From an uncultured Prevotella sp. (GTDB taxonomy: Bacteria; Bacteroidota; Bacteroidia; Bacteroidales; Bacteroidaceae): 64,000 bases of DNA. The notes under the pieces are model-generated. The model worked only from the letters and a program-made list of their open reading frames with translations, ran no database searches and was not told the origin of the DNA. Location: positions 62,001 through 126,000 of the forward strand of contig CAMCBZ010000002.1 of the NCBI GenBank assembly GCA_945873145.1, read 5' to 3'. Made by a program: the position numbers and the translations under genes. Shown here in pieces: positions 33,945 through 42,771 of this stretch. Numbering within the stretch: the stretch's first letter is position 1; every line of letters begins with the position of its first letter.

Positions 33945-36900
33945 GTTCATCGATTTCATCATCGCTTTCTCGCTGAAGCGCAAGTATCTCATTCTTGTGG
34001 TCACCCTCGCCGTAGTGGTCATGGGCGTGGTGAGCTTTCGGCAGACACCTATCGACGCCTTCCCCGATGTGACCAATACCAAGGTGACGATCATCACGCA
34101 GTGGCCGGGACGCTCGGCCGAGGAGATTGAGAAGTTTGTCACCATCCCCATCGAGATCGCCATGAACTCAGTGCAGAAGAAGACCGACATACGCTCGACG
34201 ACGCTCTTCGGTCTCTCCGTGGTCACCGTGTGCTTCGACGATCATGTCAATGACGAGTTTGCACGGCAACAAGTCTATAACCTGCTTCACGATGCTGACC
34301 TGCCCGACGGTGTGGAACCCGACGTGCAACCGCTGTCAGGACCGACGGGCGAGATCTATCGCTATACGCTTCGCAGCGACAAGCGGTCGGTGCGTGAGTT
34401 GAAGACGCTGCAGGATTGGGTCATTGAGCGCAAGCTGCGCTCTGTACCCGGCATTGCCGACATCGTCAGCTTCGGCGGTGAGGTGAAGACCTTTGAAGTC
34501 AGCGTCAATCCCAATCAGCTTGCCACGTATGGCGTGAGTTCGCTCGAACTCTATCAAGCCATTGCCAACAGCAATGTCAACGTTGGCGGCGACGTCATCC
34601 AGCGCAGCTCCCAGGCATACGTGGTGCGTGGCATCGGACTTATCAACAACGTAAGGGAGATTGGCGACATCGTCGTGAAGAACATTGGTGGTACTCCTAT
34701 CCTTGTGCGCAACCTGGCTACCGTGCACGAGAGTTGTCAGCCACGTCTCGGTCAGGTGGGACGCGGCAAAGACGATGATGTCGTGGAGGGCATGGTGATC
34801 ATGCGCAAAGGCGAGAACACAGAAGAGGTCATCAAAGCTCTGAAAAGCAAGATCGACGAGATACAGCACGACGACTTGCCCAAGGACGTGAAGATCGTAC
34901 CTTTCTATGATCGTGAGGACCTTGTCAACCTGGCCGTAGGCACGGTGATGCACAATGTCTTAGAGGGTATCATCCTTGTCACCCTCGTGGTACTGCTGTT
35001 CATGAAGGATTGGCGTACGACGGTGATTGTGGCGTCTGTCATCCCGTTGGCACTGCTCTTCGCCTTCATCGCCTTGCATGTCTGTGGCATGAGTGCCAAC
35101 CTGCTCAGTATGGGAGCTATCGACTTCGGTATCATCATCGACGGTGCCGTGGTGATGGTGGAGGCGCTCTTTGTGGCACTCTCGGCTCAGGCGCGCAGCA
35201 TCGGCATGGAGGCTTTCAACCGCCTCAGCCATTTGGGCATGATCCGTCAGACGGCGCGCGGCAAGGCCAAGTCGGTATTCTTTTCCAAACTCATCATCAT
35301 CACGGCGTTGCTGCCTATCTTCACGTTCCAGAAAGTAGAGGGCAAGATGTTCTCGCCCTTAGCCTATACGCTCGGCTTTGCCCTGCTTGGTGCGCTGCTG
35401 TTCACGCTGACGCTGGTGCCGGTGCTGTCGTCGCTGTTGCTGAAGAAGAATGTGCAGGAGAAGAAAAACCGCTTTCTGGACTTTGTCTATCGCTATGCCG
35501 ACGCGGCCTTCGCCTATTGCCATCACCACTGCCGCAAGGTCATCGCCGTGGCACTTGTGGCGATGGTGGCGGGACTGTGCTGTTTCCACCTGCTCGGCTC
35601 CGAGTTCCTGCCTGAGATGAATGAGGGGTCTATCTATGCGCGTGCCACTCTGCCGCAGAGTGTGTCGCTGCCGCAGAGCGTGAAACTCGCCAATGAGTTC
35701 CGCCATATCCTGCTGACCTATCCCGAGGTGAGTCAGGTGATGACACAGACAGGACGGCCCAACGACGGTACCGATGCCACGGGATTCTACAACATCGAGC
35801 TCTTTGTGAAGCTATATCCCGAAAAGGAGTGGAAGACGGGACGCACCAAGGAGCAGGTCGTCGACGACATGAACCGGCGGCTGAGTGTCTATCCGGGTAT
35901 CGACTTCAACTTTTCGCAACCTATCTCCGACAATGTGGAAGAGGCAGTGAGCGGCGTAAAGGGTGCCATCGTGGCAAAGGTCTACGGCAAGGATCTCGCG
36001 CAGAGCGAGAAGCTGGCTTGGCAGGTCTATCACACGATGAAGCCCATCCGTGGCATCACCGACCTGGGTGTGATCCGCAACATGGGACAACCGGAACTGC
36101 AAATCGACATCGACGAGGACCGGCTGGCTCGCTATGGCGTGAAGAAAGACGATGTGCAGAGCATCATCGAGATGGCGATTGGCGGTAAGGCTGCGTCACA
36201 AGTCTATGAGGATGAGCGGAAGTTCAACCTTGTGGTACGCTACGAGGAGCCGTTCCGAGACAATGCGGAGGCCATCGCAAAGATCAAGGTGCCCACAGAG
36301 GACGGCCAGATGATTCCCATCGGTGAGCTGGCACAGATACGCTCCATCACCGGTCCGCTGATCATCTACCGCGAGAACCACAGCCGCTACTGCGCCGTGA
36401 AGTTCAGCGTGCGCGACCGCGATATGGGTTCTGCTGTCGACGAGGCACGGGCAAAAGTGGCAAAGGCAGTGAACTTGCCTGCCGGCTATAAGATTACGTG
36501 GAATGGCGACTTCGAGAATCAGAAGCGAGCCTCAGCCCGTCTGGCGCAGGTAGTCCCCATCAGTGTGCTGCTCATCTTTGTCATCCTCTACATGCTCTTT
36601 GGCAATGCACGCGATGCGGGACTTGTACTCACCAACGTGCCGTTTGCGGCAGTGGGTGGCATCCTCATCCTGCTTATCACGCGCACCAACTTCTCCATCT
36701 CGGCAGGTATAGGCTTCATCTGTCTCTTTGGCATCTGCATTCAGAACGGTGTCATCATGCTCATGGACATCAAGCACTTCCTGCGACACCGCTATGTACT
36801 CCCGGAAGCAGTGACGCGCGGTATGCACTCACGTATTCGCAGTGTGCTGATGACGGCTATGATGGCCACCCTCGGTCTCATGCCGGCAGCGCTGAGCCAT

Positions 36901-37041
36901 GGTATCGGCAGCGAGAGCCAGCGACCCCTGGCCACCGTCATCATCGGCGGACTAATGGGAGCCACGCTCTTCACGCTGTTCATCTTCCCGCTCAACGTCG
37001 AGAGGATATACAGTCATGTCAATATTAAGAAGTTGAGATAA
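33937..37041 (+). CDS. Heavy-metal RND efflux pump (CusA/CzcA family)
   Basis: Start chosen at 33937 (MNKFIDFIIAFSLKRKYLIL), giving 1034 residues. The protein has 12 membrane helices and two large periplasmic loops. FRQTPIDAFPDVTNTKV is the family N-terminal motif. In helix 4, MGAIDFGIIIDGAVVMVEAL keeps the Asp, Asp and Glu of the HME-RND proton relay (D-x5-D-x6-E), so it belongs to the heavy-metal group and not to the drug group. It exports a metal cation, but whether Cu/Ag or Co/Zn/Cd cannot be told safely. It is the last large gene of the operon. Confidence 0.92.
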   Translation: MNKFIDFIIAFSLKRKYLILVVTLAVVVMGVVSFRQTPIDAFPDVTNTKVTIITQWPGRSAEEIEKFVTIPIEIAMNSVQKKTDIRSTTLFGLSVVTVCFDDHVNDEFARQQVYNLLHDADLPDGVEPDVQPLSGPTGEIYRYTLRSDKRSVRELKTLQDWVIERKLRSVPGIADIVSFGGEVKTFEVSVNPNQLATYGVSSLELYQAIANSNVNVGGDVIQRSSQAYVVRGIGLINNVREIGDIVVKNIGGTPILVRNLATVHESCQPRLGQVGRGKDDDVVEGMVIMRKGENTEEVIKALKSKIDEIQHDDLPKDVKIVPFYDREDLVNLAVGTVMHNVLEGIILVTLVVLLFMKDWRTTVIVASVIPLALLFAFIALHVCGMSANLLSMGAIDFGIIIDGAVVMVEALFVALSAQARSIGMEAFNRLSHLGMIRQTARGKAKSVFFSKLIIITALLPIFTFQKVEGKMFSPLAYTLGFALLGALLFTLTLVPVLSSLLLKKNVQEKKNRFLDFVYRYADAAFAYCHHHCRKVIAVALVAMVAGLCCFHLLGSEFLPEMNEGSIYARATLPQSVSLPQSVKLANEFRHILLTYPEVSQVMTQTGRPNDGTDATGFYNIELFVKLYPEKEWKTGRTKEQVVDDMNRRLSVYPGIDFNFSQPISDNVEEAVSGVKGAIVAKVYGKDLAQSEKLAWQVYHTMKPIRGITDLGVIRNMGQPELQIDIDEDRLARYGVKKDDVQSIIEMAIGGKAASQVYEDERKFNLVVRYEEPFRDNAEAIAKIKVPTEDGQMIPIGELAQIRSITGPLIIYRENHSRYCAVKFSVRDRDMGSAVDEARAKVAKAVNLPAGYKITWNGDFENQKRASARLAQVVPISVLLIFVILYMLFGNARDAGLVLTNVPFAAVGGILILLITRTNFSISAGIGFICLFGICIQNGVIMLMDIKHFLRHRYVLPEAVTRGMHSRIRSVLMTAMMATLGLMPAALSHGIGSESQRPLATVIIGGLMGATLFTLFIFPLNVERIYSHVNIKKLR

Positions 37042-37107
37042 TTAAAGACTCTCTCAAATCTCTCTGAGAGGGAGAGGACTAGCTACCGAAAGCAACATGA
37101 ATGCTAT

Positions 37108-37518
37108 ATGGAAGAAGTGAAGATGGAAAAAGTGAGAAATATGCACAAGTTCTTTCATGAGACAGATGCCTTGAAGTCTCGGTCAAGATTTCATCGCCCA
37201 GTGCAGTGCATACTGCTTGGTGTGTTTCTGTCCTTATGCTTATGCCTGACCCCAACGACTGCTGTGGCACGCAGCCGCTATACGACCTTAAAAATTCCGG
37301 TCAGCGCCCAGACGGAGCAGAAAAGGAGCATCGATTCATTGGTACGCTCGCTCCATGGTGTGTTTTCCACATCATGGAGTCCCCGTCACCACCTCATCGT
37401 TGTCGTTTACGACCGCACGATGACGAGTCGCCGGCAACTGATGAAGGCTCTCAGCACATTGCTTGCTCAGAGTGAAGACACTCATGAGCATAAAGAATCG
37501 CGTCAGACTTCTGACTAA
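37108..37518 (+). CDS. Small exported protein with HMA-like fold lacking CxxC
   Basis: 136 residues with a basic N-terminal stretch and a hydrophobic signal or anchor (CILLGVFLSLCLCLTPTTA). The rest follows the beta-alpha-beta-beta-alpha-beta order of a heavy-metal-associated domain: YTTLKIPVSAQTEQKRSIDS, then LVRSLHGVFSTSWSPRHHL, VVVYDRTMTSRRQLMKALST. The metal-binding loop, normally xxCxxC after strand 1, reads SAQTEQK, so the cysteines are gone; a pair of histidines sits in strand 3. HMA proteins often close such efflux operons, so this is a plausible degenerate or altered member. The start is uncertain (37108, 37123 or 37141). It ends at a strong terminator. Confidence 0.5.
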   Translation: MEEVKMEKVRNMHKFFHETDALKSRSRFHRPVQCILLGVFLSLCLCLTPTTAVARSRYTTLKIPVSAQTEQKRSIDSLVRSLHGVFSTSWSPRHHLIVVVYDRTMTSRRQLMKALSTLLAQSEDTHEHKESRQTSD

Positions 37519-37574
37519 ATCGCAACGTGTTATCCCAATTTGTCAATACCTTAATTATATATGATGTGTTTGTA

Positions 37575-37613
37575 TGCCCGGTAGGAATGAATGTCCCTAC
37601 CGGGCATTTTTTT
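37575..37613 (+). terminator. Terminator of the RND efflux operon
   Basis: TGCCCGGTAGG and CCTACCGGGCA are perfect 11-bp arms with a 10-base loop, followed by seven T residues. It is the clearest rho-independent terminator in the window. Confidence 0.9.
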
Positions 37614-37732
37614 GTTTGTTGCTTGATGAAGATCGTGAAGAGGAAACATGCAAATGTTGCATCATGATATTACAAACGTTGCATATTACGTTATAAATGT
37701 CTTCTGATGGAACATCTTTCCAAGGTTTTTTG

Positions 37733-37740
37733 TATCTTTG
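37733..37740 (+). promoter_or_regulatory. -7 box of the HTCS gene
   Basis: TATCTTTG at 37733-37740 places transcription start near 37747, so translation must begin downstream, at 37767, and not at the ORF-track start 37707. A convincing -33 box is not seen, which suggests weak or activated expression. Confidence 0.5.
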
Positions 37741-37766
37741 CAATCGTTATCAGCCTCATATATAAG

Positions 37767-40700
37767 ATGCTAAAGACCCAATCTATGATGAGACGTTTTG
37801 CACTGATATGCTTGATTCTGTTCTTCTCAACATGTTTGCCGAAGAGTTCCTCCTTGTTTGCTCTCACCAATACCGAACTGCCGGCGAGAACAGATTTGAA
37901 GTTAGGTGGCGTCTTATATACCGGCAAGCAACTCTCCAGCAGTGCTGTCAAGGCAGTGTGTCAGGACCGCTATGGCTTTGTGTGGATCGGTACCGACTAC
38001 GGACTGAACCGTTTCGACGGATATAGCTTCTCTCTCTATCAGCATCATCGCAACGACAGTTACAGCATCGGCAGCAACGAGATCTGTGCGCTGCTGAGCG
38101 ACAGCCAGGGCAGGTTATGGGTAGGAACAAACAAGAATTTGTCACGCTACGATCTTGCCACCAACAGCTTTGACAACGTACCTTTTCCAAAGAACATTCA
38201 GCCGAGGGTTTCTGATTTGGTGGAAGCGAAGAATGGCGACATCTATATCTCCACATCAGGTTATGGCATCTTTTTGATTCGCAATGGCAGCGACAAAATA
38301 GAAGAAGCGTCACGACTCAACCATCTTATTAAAAACAAGATGTTGGGACGGCTCTGCTTCGACCATCAGGGAAACTTGTGGATGACAGGAAACAACCATG
38401 CCATCTATCGCGTTGCCATGAGACAAGAACGCATCGCAGGGCTGAAATGTTGGAAGCTGCCTCAGGGCGATGCTCTGCAGTTTTTGGTCTGCCATGACGG
38501 AACGGTGTTGCTTGTTTTCAAAAATGCATTGTTAGTGAATCATGGCGACAGCTTTGCAACATCCAGCTATGATATCTCATCGGAAATGTTGCAGGTAGGA
38601 TTGTCGTGTGCAAGAGAGTCACCGTCAGGTCAACTCTATATAGGAACAGAGCGCGGACTTTATCGCGTGCATCATGGTGCGGCGCCGGAATCAGTGAATT
38701 ATGTTCATGACCGCTTTGACCTCCGTTCTGCACCCGTTCATTCCTTGGACTTCGACAGGTATGGCAATCTTTGGGCACGCTGCTTCCGTATCGGACTGCT
38801 GCTACTCAACGACCGTCCGCTTCCTTTTCAGATCTGGTCGTTTACAAACCAAAATCCAGTCTACGACGTAGCTCTGTCTTCTGTTGCGGCTACCGACGAT
38901 GGTGGAATGTGGTGTACAGCCTGGGGCAATGGCCTGTTTCATTTCAATCATTATGGAGTTGTCACTCAACATATTGATGGAATTTCTGACGCGAATCATA
39001 TTTATCACGACCGTGACGGCCATTACTGGGTGGGGCGCAACAGCGGCCTTTATGAGTTGAATCCTCTTACGGGAAGCCTCTCACTTGTCATGAAGTGTGA
39101 CGGATACAAAGGCGAGATGTGTGATGACGGCATGGGCACCATCTTCTTTTCTTTGATGGGGCAGGGTGTGATGAGTTATAACACCCGCACCAAAGCTTCG
39201 CATCTTTACCGGTCTACAGACAAGGGTCCCTTGGGACATCTGTGCAACGACTGGGTCAGCGCCATGGTTGTGGACCGTAATCAGTGTTTGTGGATCGCGA
39301 CGACGAGCGGCGTGAGCTGCCTCGACTTGCGGACAGGCAGTTTCCATCCCTTCGGCTGGAATGTGTTGTTGGTGGATCATGTGATAGTATCTCTCTGTGT
39401 CACTCCCGATGACGACATTGTGATCGGTACAGAGTTGGGACTCTACCTCTACGACCGCCGTTCCCGTCGTGTCAATCTCTTTCCGGGCAGCGGAGTGTTG
39501 CAGGACCAGAAGATTTGCAGTGTGCAAAGTGACACTTGGGGCGACTTGTGGGTCAGCACCCCTGCAGGATTGTGGCAATACGATCATCGCACTCACCGCT
39601 TCATCTCCTATGGTATTGGTTATGGTCAGATCACGGGCGAATATCTTGGCAATGTATCATTCCGCTCCGCCGACGGCATGATCGGCTTCGGCTTTGACGG
39701 TGGTGTGACGGTGTTCTATCCTCAAACGGTGAAGAGAATACAGAACCGACAGGGTAGGGTATGGCTTACCGGTGCCATCATTGACGACCTCTGGCAATTG
39801 CCGAAGGACGGACAGATCGACATGTATCCCCGCAACCACACGCTGACGCTCACCTTCTCGCTCCTCGACTATCGTGATGCGGCTGGTGTGATCTATGAGT
39901 ATCGCATCAAGGGAGGACAGTGGCATGCCAATGCCACGGGCGACAACACGATTCGGTTCAACAGTCTCGGCACGGGCACCTATCCCATTGAGGTGCGTGC
40001 CGTCTATGGTGGACGCCCTATGTCCGGAGTCTGCGCAATCAAGGTTGTGGTGCATGCTCCCTGGTATGCAAGCGTGTGGGCCTACATCGTGTATTTCCTG
40101 CTTCTTTGTCTGTTGGGCTACTATCTCTGGCATCTCTATTGGCACCGCAAGCAGCACCAGTTCGATGAAGTCAAGATGCGGTTCCTCATCAACGCCATGC
40201 ACGACGTGCGCTCGCCGCTGACGATGATTGTCAACCCGCTGCATAACCTGTTGTCGACAGAGACAGACCCCTCAAAGCGTAATCTGCTGCAGGTCATCGA
40301 CCGCAACGCGAAACGTATCAGCCAACTGGTCAATCAGATCCTTGACAAGCGGAAGTTAGACAAAGAGGCCATGCAGATCCATTGCCAGGAGACGAGTCTC
40401 ATCAGACTGATCACCGGCACCTGTAAACTCTATGAATATGAGGCTCAGCAGCGTGGCATTCACTTCGCTTTCGAGCATGACCACGATGTGACGGCATGGA
40501 TCGACCGGATGAACATCGACAAGGTGATAGGCAATCTGCTGAGCAACGCCTTTAAATACACCGATGACGGTGGAGAGATTAAGATTGTCCTGTCGTCAAC
40601 AGACTCTAAGGCCGTCATACAGGTGATGGACAATGGTATCGGTGTAGGCGATGAGGAAAATGCGAAGCATCTCTTCGACCGTTTCAGCCAGGGAGTGAAC

Positions 40701-41705
40701 AACGCCAATCTGAAAATCCAGGGAACCGGCATCGGACTGGATCTCTGCCGCTCTGTCGTGGCCTTGCATCATGGCACGATAGAAGCAACCAATCGTACTG
40801 ACGTGGCGCATGGCGCTTGCTTCACGGTGACGTTGCCACTTGGAAAAGACCATCTCAAGCCTGAGGAGATCATAGAAGGCAAGACAGAAAAAGAGAAAGT
40901 CGTTACGGGTCCGTCGCGTCCCAAGAGCAATGTTCAGGTGATGTTGGTCGACGACGATGAGGAGCTGACGCATTATGTTGCCATGGAGTTGGGCGATGAG
41001 TACCATGTGTCCATTGCCGGCAACGGCCGTGAGGCATTGAAGGAATTGCTGATGATGCCAGCCCGTTACGATATAGTTATCAGTGACGTTTCCATGCCAG
41101 AGATGGACGGCATCACGCTGTTGGAGCGCATCAAGGAGAATCCCCATCTGAGCGCATTGCCAGTCATCCTGCTCTCTTCCAAGAATGCCGTCGATGACCG
41201 TGTCACTGGCTTGCGCCATGGTGCCGACGCTTATCTCTCCAAACCTTTCAACATGGAAGAGCTTCGGCTGACCATCGACAATCTGATCAATACGCTGAGA
41301 CGTGTCAGAGGGAAGGCGACAACAGAACCACAGATTGAAAAGATGATCGGGCAGGAAGAGGTAAAGGGCAACAACGAATTGCTGATGGAGCGGATCATCA
41401 ATTGCATCCATGCCCATCTCTCCGATCCAGAATATAATGTAGAGACATTAGCTGAAGAAATAGGCCTCAGCCGTGCTCAGCTCCATCGCAAGATGAAGGA
41501 GATGACAGGTATAGCCACCGGAAAGTTTATCCGCGACATGCGTATGAAGGAGGCTGTACATCTTCTCGACTTGGGTACCATCAATATCTCGCAGATCGCC
41601 TGCCGTGTAGGCTTCAATGACCAGAACCATTTCTCGCAGGTATTCAAGCGGTATTATGGTGTGTCGCCGAAAGAGTATAGGGAGGGAAAGGAAGCCTTTC
41701 CCTAA
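37767..41705 (+). CDS. Hybrid two-component system regulator (HTCS) of the polysaccharide locus
   Basis: A 1312-residue one-protein sensor and activator. A signal/anchor at the start (MMRRFALICLILFFSTCLP) leads to about 14 periplasmic beta-propeller repeats (residues ~50-680: DRYGFVWIGTDYGLNRFDGY, SQGRLWVGTNKNLSRYD and so on), a Y_Y_Y domain (~690-760), one membrane helix (~767-790), HisKA with FLINAMHDVRSPLTMIVNPL (~800), HATPase with NLLSNAFKYTDDGG and GTGIGLDLCRSVV, a receiver (~1057-1170, MLVDDDEE, ISDVSMPEMDG, YLSKPF) and an AraC HTH (~1215-1305, RVGFNDQNHFSQVFKRYYGV). HTCS proteins bind a glycan fragment in the periplasm and activate the adjacent sus genes, here those starting at 42772. 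All catalytic residues look intact. Confidence 0.95.
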   Translation: MLKTQSMMRRFALICLILFFSTCLPKSSSLFALTNTELPARTDLKLGGVLYTGKQLSSSAVKAVCQDRYGFVWIGTDYGLNRFDGYSFSLYQHHRNDSYSIGSNEICALLSDSQGRLWVGTNKNLSRYDLATNSFDNVPFPKNIQPRVSDLVEAKNGDIYISTSGYGIFLIRNGSDKIEEASRLNHLIKNKMLGRLCFDHQGNLWMTGNNHAIYRVAMRQERIAGLKCWKLPQGDALQFLVCHDGTVLLVFKNALLVNHGDSFATSSYDISSEMLQVGLSCARESPSGQLYIGTERGLYRVHHGAAPESVNYVHDRFDLRSAPVHSLDFDRYGNLWARCFRIGLLLLNDRPLPFQIWSFTNQNPVYDVALSSVAATDDGGMWCTAWGNGLFHFNHYGVVTQHIDGISDANHIYHDRDGHYWVGRNSGLYELNPLTGSLSLVMKCDGYKGEMCDDGMGTIFFSLMGQGVMSYNTRTKASHLYRSTDKGPLGHLCNDWVSAMVVDRNQCLWIATTSGVSCLDLRTGSFHPFGWNVLLVDHVIVSLCVTPDDDIVIGTELGLYLYDRRSRRVNLFPGSGVLQDQKICSVQSDTWGDLWVSTPAGLWQYDHRTHRFISYGIGYGQITGEYLGNVSFRSADGMIGFGFDGGVTVFYPQTVKRIQNRQGRVWLTGAIIDDLWQLPKDGQIDMYPRNHTLTLTFSLLDYRDAAGVIYEYRIKGGQWHANATGDNTIRFNSLGTGTYPIEVRAVYGGRPMSGVCAIKVVVHAPWYASVWAYIVYFLLLCLLGYYLWHLYWHRKQHQFDEVKMRFLINAMHDVRSPLTMIVNPLHNLLSTETDPSKRNLLQVIDRNAKRISQLVNQILDKRKLDKEAMQIHCQETSLIRLITGTCKLYEYEAQQRGIHFAFEHDHDVTAWIDRMNIDKVIGNLLSNAFKYTDDGGEIKIVLSSTDSKAVIQVMDNGIGVGDEENAKHLFDRFSQGVNNANLKIQGTGIGLDLCRSVVALHHGTIEATNRTDVAHGACFTVTLPLGKDHLKPEEIIEGKTEKEKVVTGPSRPKSNVQVMLVDDDEELTHYVAMELGDEYHVSIAGNGREALKELLMMPARYDIVISDVSMPEMDGITLLERIKENPHLSALPVILLSSKNAVDDRVTGLRHGADAYLSKPFNMEELRLTIDNLINTLRRVRGKATTEPQIEKMIGQEEVKGNNELLMERIINCIHAHLSDPEYNVETLAEEIGLSRAQLHRKMKEMTGIATGKFIRDMRMKEAVHLLDLGTINISQIACRVGFNDQNHFSQVFKRYYGVSPKEYREGKEAFP

Positions 41706-41762
41706 CCCTCCAGCTCTTCCCTAACCCTCCAGCTCTTCCCTAACCCTCTCCAAGGGGAGAGA
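41700..41762. repeat. 19-bp tandem repeat over the HTCS stop codon, ending in a hairpin
   Basis: CCCTAACCCTCCAGCTCTT occurs twice in tandem (41700-41718, 41719-41737), then a third partial copy merges into CTCTCCAAGGGGAGAG, a short hairpin. The HTCS stop codon is part of the first copy. The CCCTAACCCTC...GGGGAGAG style is known from dispersed REP-like repeats in Prevotella and relatives; similar sequence occurs near 37048 and 52467. Confidence 0.6.
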
Positions 41763-41808
41763 ATGGCAATACCAGACGGACCTTATCTTTCACACAAATG
41801 GCCAAGAA

Positions 41809-41859
41809 TTAACCACGAATTACTCACGAATAATTAATTTATGAGTAATTCGTGGTTAA
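41809..41859. repeat. 18-bp perfect inverted repeat
   Basis: TTAACCACGAATTACTCA and its exact complement TGAGTAATTCGTGGTTAA enclose a 15-bp AT-rich loop. CACGAAT-type words recur around it. It may terminate HTCS transcription or belong to a dispersed repeat family. Confidence 0.6.
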
Positions 41860-42046
41860 TTTATGATGATTCGTGTTTAAAAGAAAAGTCGGTAATATTT
41901 TTACAAAACACTGTTCGGATTCACTCGCAATCTAGAGAGGAGGCGAAGACCTCATCATCTTCGAATCAAAAAAATGCGGGTACATTTCAATGCTTTTTCT
42001 GTTGTCATGTGCACAAAAAGGCACTTTGATGGTGTCACTACGCCGA

Positions 42047-42112
42047 GATGACAAGGTCAGAAAGGCATGATGACATGGTCAGAAAGGCGAGATGACTGCA
42101 TCAGAAAGCCTT
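42047..42112. repeat. Three 22-bp tandem units
   Basis: GATGACAAGGTCAGAAAGGC-AT, GATGACATGGTCAGAAAGGC-GA and GATGACTGCATCAGAAAGCC-TT lie back to back, each exactly 22 bp (two helical turns). The spacing would place repeated protein sites on one face of the DNA. They are in the non-coding gap between the HTCS gene and susC. Confidence 0.65.
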
Positions 42113-42162
42113 TCTGACGAGAAATTCTCTAGAGAATTTTGCGAGAGAAAGCCTTTCTGATG
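42099..42162. repeat. Nested palindromes downstream of the 22-bp repeats
   Basis: The outer arms CATCAGAAAG (42099-42108) and CTTTCTGATG (42153-42162) enclose two copies of AGAAAGCCTTTCT (42103-42115, 42146-42158) and a central 18-bp perfect palindrome AAATTCTCTAGAGAATTT (42122-42139). As RNA this could fold as a cruciform-like structure; as DNA it offers several dimer-binding sites. Nothing further was seen in 42170-42380. Confidence 0.6.
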
Positions 42163-42380
42163 ATAGCAAAAACGGCTTATGTTCGTAGTGTGTTGATTAT
42201 CAGGAAGATGTAAAAATGGCTCTATTTTCGCGAAATTCAGCGCCAAGTAGGTCTTCGTGGAAAAGAATCGATTCTCAGGGCCCGTTTTTTGTCAGTTTAC
42301 ATAACAAAGTTGTGCATTGTCTATGCGCGTCAGTTCACTCACACTAGCGACTGTCATTCATCTGACTATACATCTTATTG

Positions 42381-42555
42381 TAGGAGGTGACGCGTCCCGC
42401 GTCACAACTACCAACGATCTTCGCAAGGAAAATAGCGACGCGAGACGCGTCACAACTACCCACAATTTTTGCGGAGAAAATAGTGGCGCGAGAAGTGTAA
42501 CAACTACCAACGTTCTTCGCAAGGAAAATAGCGACGCGAGACGCGTCGCCTCCTA
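42381..42555. repeat. Three 48-bp tandem repeats framed by an inverted repeat
   Basis: Units at 42401-42448, 42449-42496 and 42497-42544 share GTCACAACTACC, TTCGC/TTGCG, GGAAAATAG and CGCGAG. The first and third are nearly identical. The block is framed by TAGGAGGTGACGCGTC (42381) and GACGCGTCGCCTCCTA (42540-42555), complementary at 15 of 16 positions. The 48-bp unit keeps a reading frame (ORF 42317-42556 with a 16-residue repeat), but there is no start signal or signal peptide logic that convinces me it is coding. It ends 216 bp before susC. Confidence 0.65.
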
Positions 42556-42771
42556 ATGTGTTGTATTTCTGTTCCGTTTGTTGGGTTCTCACTATTCTTT
42601 TTCTTTCATGTAACATTCGGATGTTACATCTCATATAATTGTCTGATTTTACACATAGTGCAACAAACGTCAATGTCTGTTGCAACATATTATACGTTTC
42701 ATCTACTACGTATTGATTAATTTTGTGCCGGAAAAGCTAAAATTAACATAATCAATCTAATCGTAGACCAA

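Noticed and set aside
42047-42112. CRISPR-like repeats of 22 bp
   Set aside because: The units abut each other with no spacers.
22194-42190. The 12-mer TTATGTTCGTAG occurs both upstream of the thioredoxin-like gene and near 42178
   Set aside because: The second site has no palindrome, promoter box or metal gene beside it, so it is probably chance.
42381-42555. CRISPR array
   Set aside because: The units are contiguous 48-bp repeats with no unique spacers, and no cas genes are nearby.
42317-42556. 79-codon ORF with a 16-residue repeat
   Set aside because: The repeat is explained by 48-bp DNA units framed by inverted repeats; no convincing translation start or protein features.
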